From an uncultured Methylococcaceae bacterium (GTDB lineage Bacteria; Pseudomonadota; Gammaproteobacteria; Methylococcales; Methylomonadaceae): a stretch of 7,115 nucleotides of DNA. The notes beneath the pieces were generated by a model. The model made no database searches. It was given only the letters and a program-made list of their open reading frames with translations, and was not told where the DNA came from. Positions within the stretch are counted from its first letter, which is position 1. Each line of letters opens with the position of its first letter. Shown here one piece after another: positions 6,481-7,115 of this stretch. The stretch is taken from assembly GCA_903939355.1 (NCBI GenBank), contig CAJAHC010000608.1, positions 1 through 7,115 of the forward strand. Direction: 5' to 3'. The translations under genes were made by a program, and so were the position numbers.

Positions 6481-7115
6481 TTACTTTAAAAGCTCAATTA
6501 ATTGATCTACTTCTTTAACTTCTGTTGCAAAGCTGGTTACCAAACGAACCAATGATTCATTTGGACCTAATAATCCAAGTTTCGAACGTGGTAAATTCCA
6601 ATTGTAAAATACGGCACCTTTCTTCTGAAGTTCTTCAGCGTAGGTTTTATCCAAAATACAGAATACTTCATTTGTTTCAGTCGGCCATGCAATTCGTGCA
6701 TGCTTAGAATTAACGATACCCTTTTGAAGTTGCATAGCCATATTATTAGAATGATTGGCCATGTTTATCCACAGGTTATCTTGTAAATATGCATCAAATT
6801 GTGCTGCAATAAATCGGCTTTTAGATAAAAGTTGTGCGGCGCGTTTTCGAATAAATGGTAAGTCTTTTGATAAATCTGGATTCATAAATATCAGAGCTTC
6901 AGCACACCAGCAACCATTTTTTGTTGCACCGAAAGATAATATGTCCACACCCCTTTTCCAAGTCATTTCTGCGGGTGTCATTTTCAATGCAACCACAGCA
7001 TTTGCAAAACGGGCACCATCCATATGCAGAGGTAGGCGGTATCTTTTTGCAATGTTTGCAATTTCATCTATTTCATGAGGGAGATACAACGTGCCAATTT
7101 CACTGGCTTGGGTAA
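6481..7115 (-). CDS. ltaE: Low-specificity L-threonine aldolase, C-terminal part (5' end outside window)
   Basis: The minus-strand frame is open from the window edge to a TAA at 6483-6481, giving 210 residues of a PLP-dependent fold type I aldolase. The family cleaves L-threonine or L-allo-threonine to glycine and acetaldehyde in the cytoplasm. The visible part starts with TQASEIGTLYLPHEI, a conserved stretch. It continues with LHMDGARF, whose Asp (codon 7018-7020) should contact the PLP ring nitrogen. The motif SFGATKNG contains the Schiff-base lysine (codon 6919-6921). The C-terminal domain ends with VRLVTSFATEVKEVDQLIELL, also typical. The TTG at 7089 is an internal leucine codon, since conserved sequence continues beyond it. 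Gene symbol is by family; sequence alone does not fix L-threonine versus L-allo-threonine or phenylserine preference. It converges on the channel gene with an 80-base gap that has no convincing terminator. Confidence 0.92.
   Translation of the reverse strand, partial: TQASEIGTLYLPHEIDEIANIAKRYRLPLHMDGARFANAVVALKMTPAEMTWKRGVDILSFGATKNGCWCAEALIFMNPDLSKDLPFIRKRAAQLLSKSRFIAAQFDAYLQDNLWINMANHSNNMAMQLQKGIVNSKHARIAWPTETNEVFCILDKTYAEELQKKGAVFYNWNLPRSKLGLLGPNESLVRLVTSFATEVKEVDQLIELLK

Noticed and set aside
6765..6773. TTATCCACA, a perfect match to the DnaA box consensus
   Set aside because: It is a single copy inside conserved threonine aldolase coding sequence with no cluster of boxes or AT-rich unwinding element, so it is most likely chance.
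6525..7115. Plus-strand open frames opposite the threonine aldolase gene
   Set aside because: The minus strand has clear catalytic motifs (HMDGARF, SFGATKNG), while the plus-strand translations show no family resemblance.

Overview
The window is AT-rich, densely packed bacterial DNA. The protein families and the lipoprotein-type binding protein suggest a low-GC Gram-negative, perhaps a gammaproteobacterium of the Legionella type. That taxonomic guess is inference from base composition and gene style only.

Layout. (1) Positions 1-375 hold the 3' end of a phosphomannomutase/phosphoglucomutase gene. (2) Positions 376-567 are a non-coding gap with a weak terminator candidate and two possible promoters. 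(3) Positions 568-5246 are a complete branched-chain/hydrophobic amino acid ABC importer operon in the order livK-livH-livM-livG-livF. The last four genes are tightly coupled: livH/livM and livM/livG overlap, and livG/livF share an ATGA. (4) After a 101-base gap, positions 5348-6400 encode a prokaryotic pentameric ligand-gated ion channel subunit (Cys-loop/Pro-loop receptor superfamily). It has a signal peptide, an extracellular beta-sandwich domain and four membrane helices. (5) Convergent to it, positions 6481-7115 carry on the minus strand the 3' part of a low-specificity L-threonine aldolase gene that runs off the window.

How the genes may work together. LivK captures an amino acid (or related small ligand) in the periplasm, LivH and LivM form the membrane channel, and LivG and LivF hydrolyse ATP. 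The channel gene lies just downstream in the same orientation. Both LivK and the channel's extracellular domain face the periplasm, so the most interesting idea here is that this channel senses or responds to the same class of ligand that the transporter imports. The sequence shows proximity and orientation, not a functional link. The threonine aldolase adds an amino-acid-related gene but is transcribed toward the channel and is probably independent. The phosphomannomutase belongs to sugar nucleotide metabolism and seems unrelated. No mobile elements, RNA genes or CRISPR arrays were seen.
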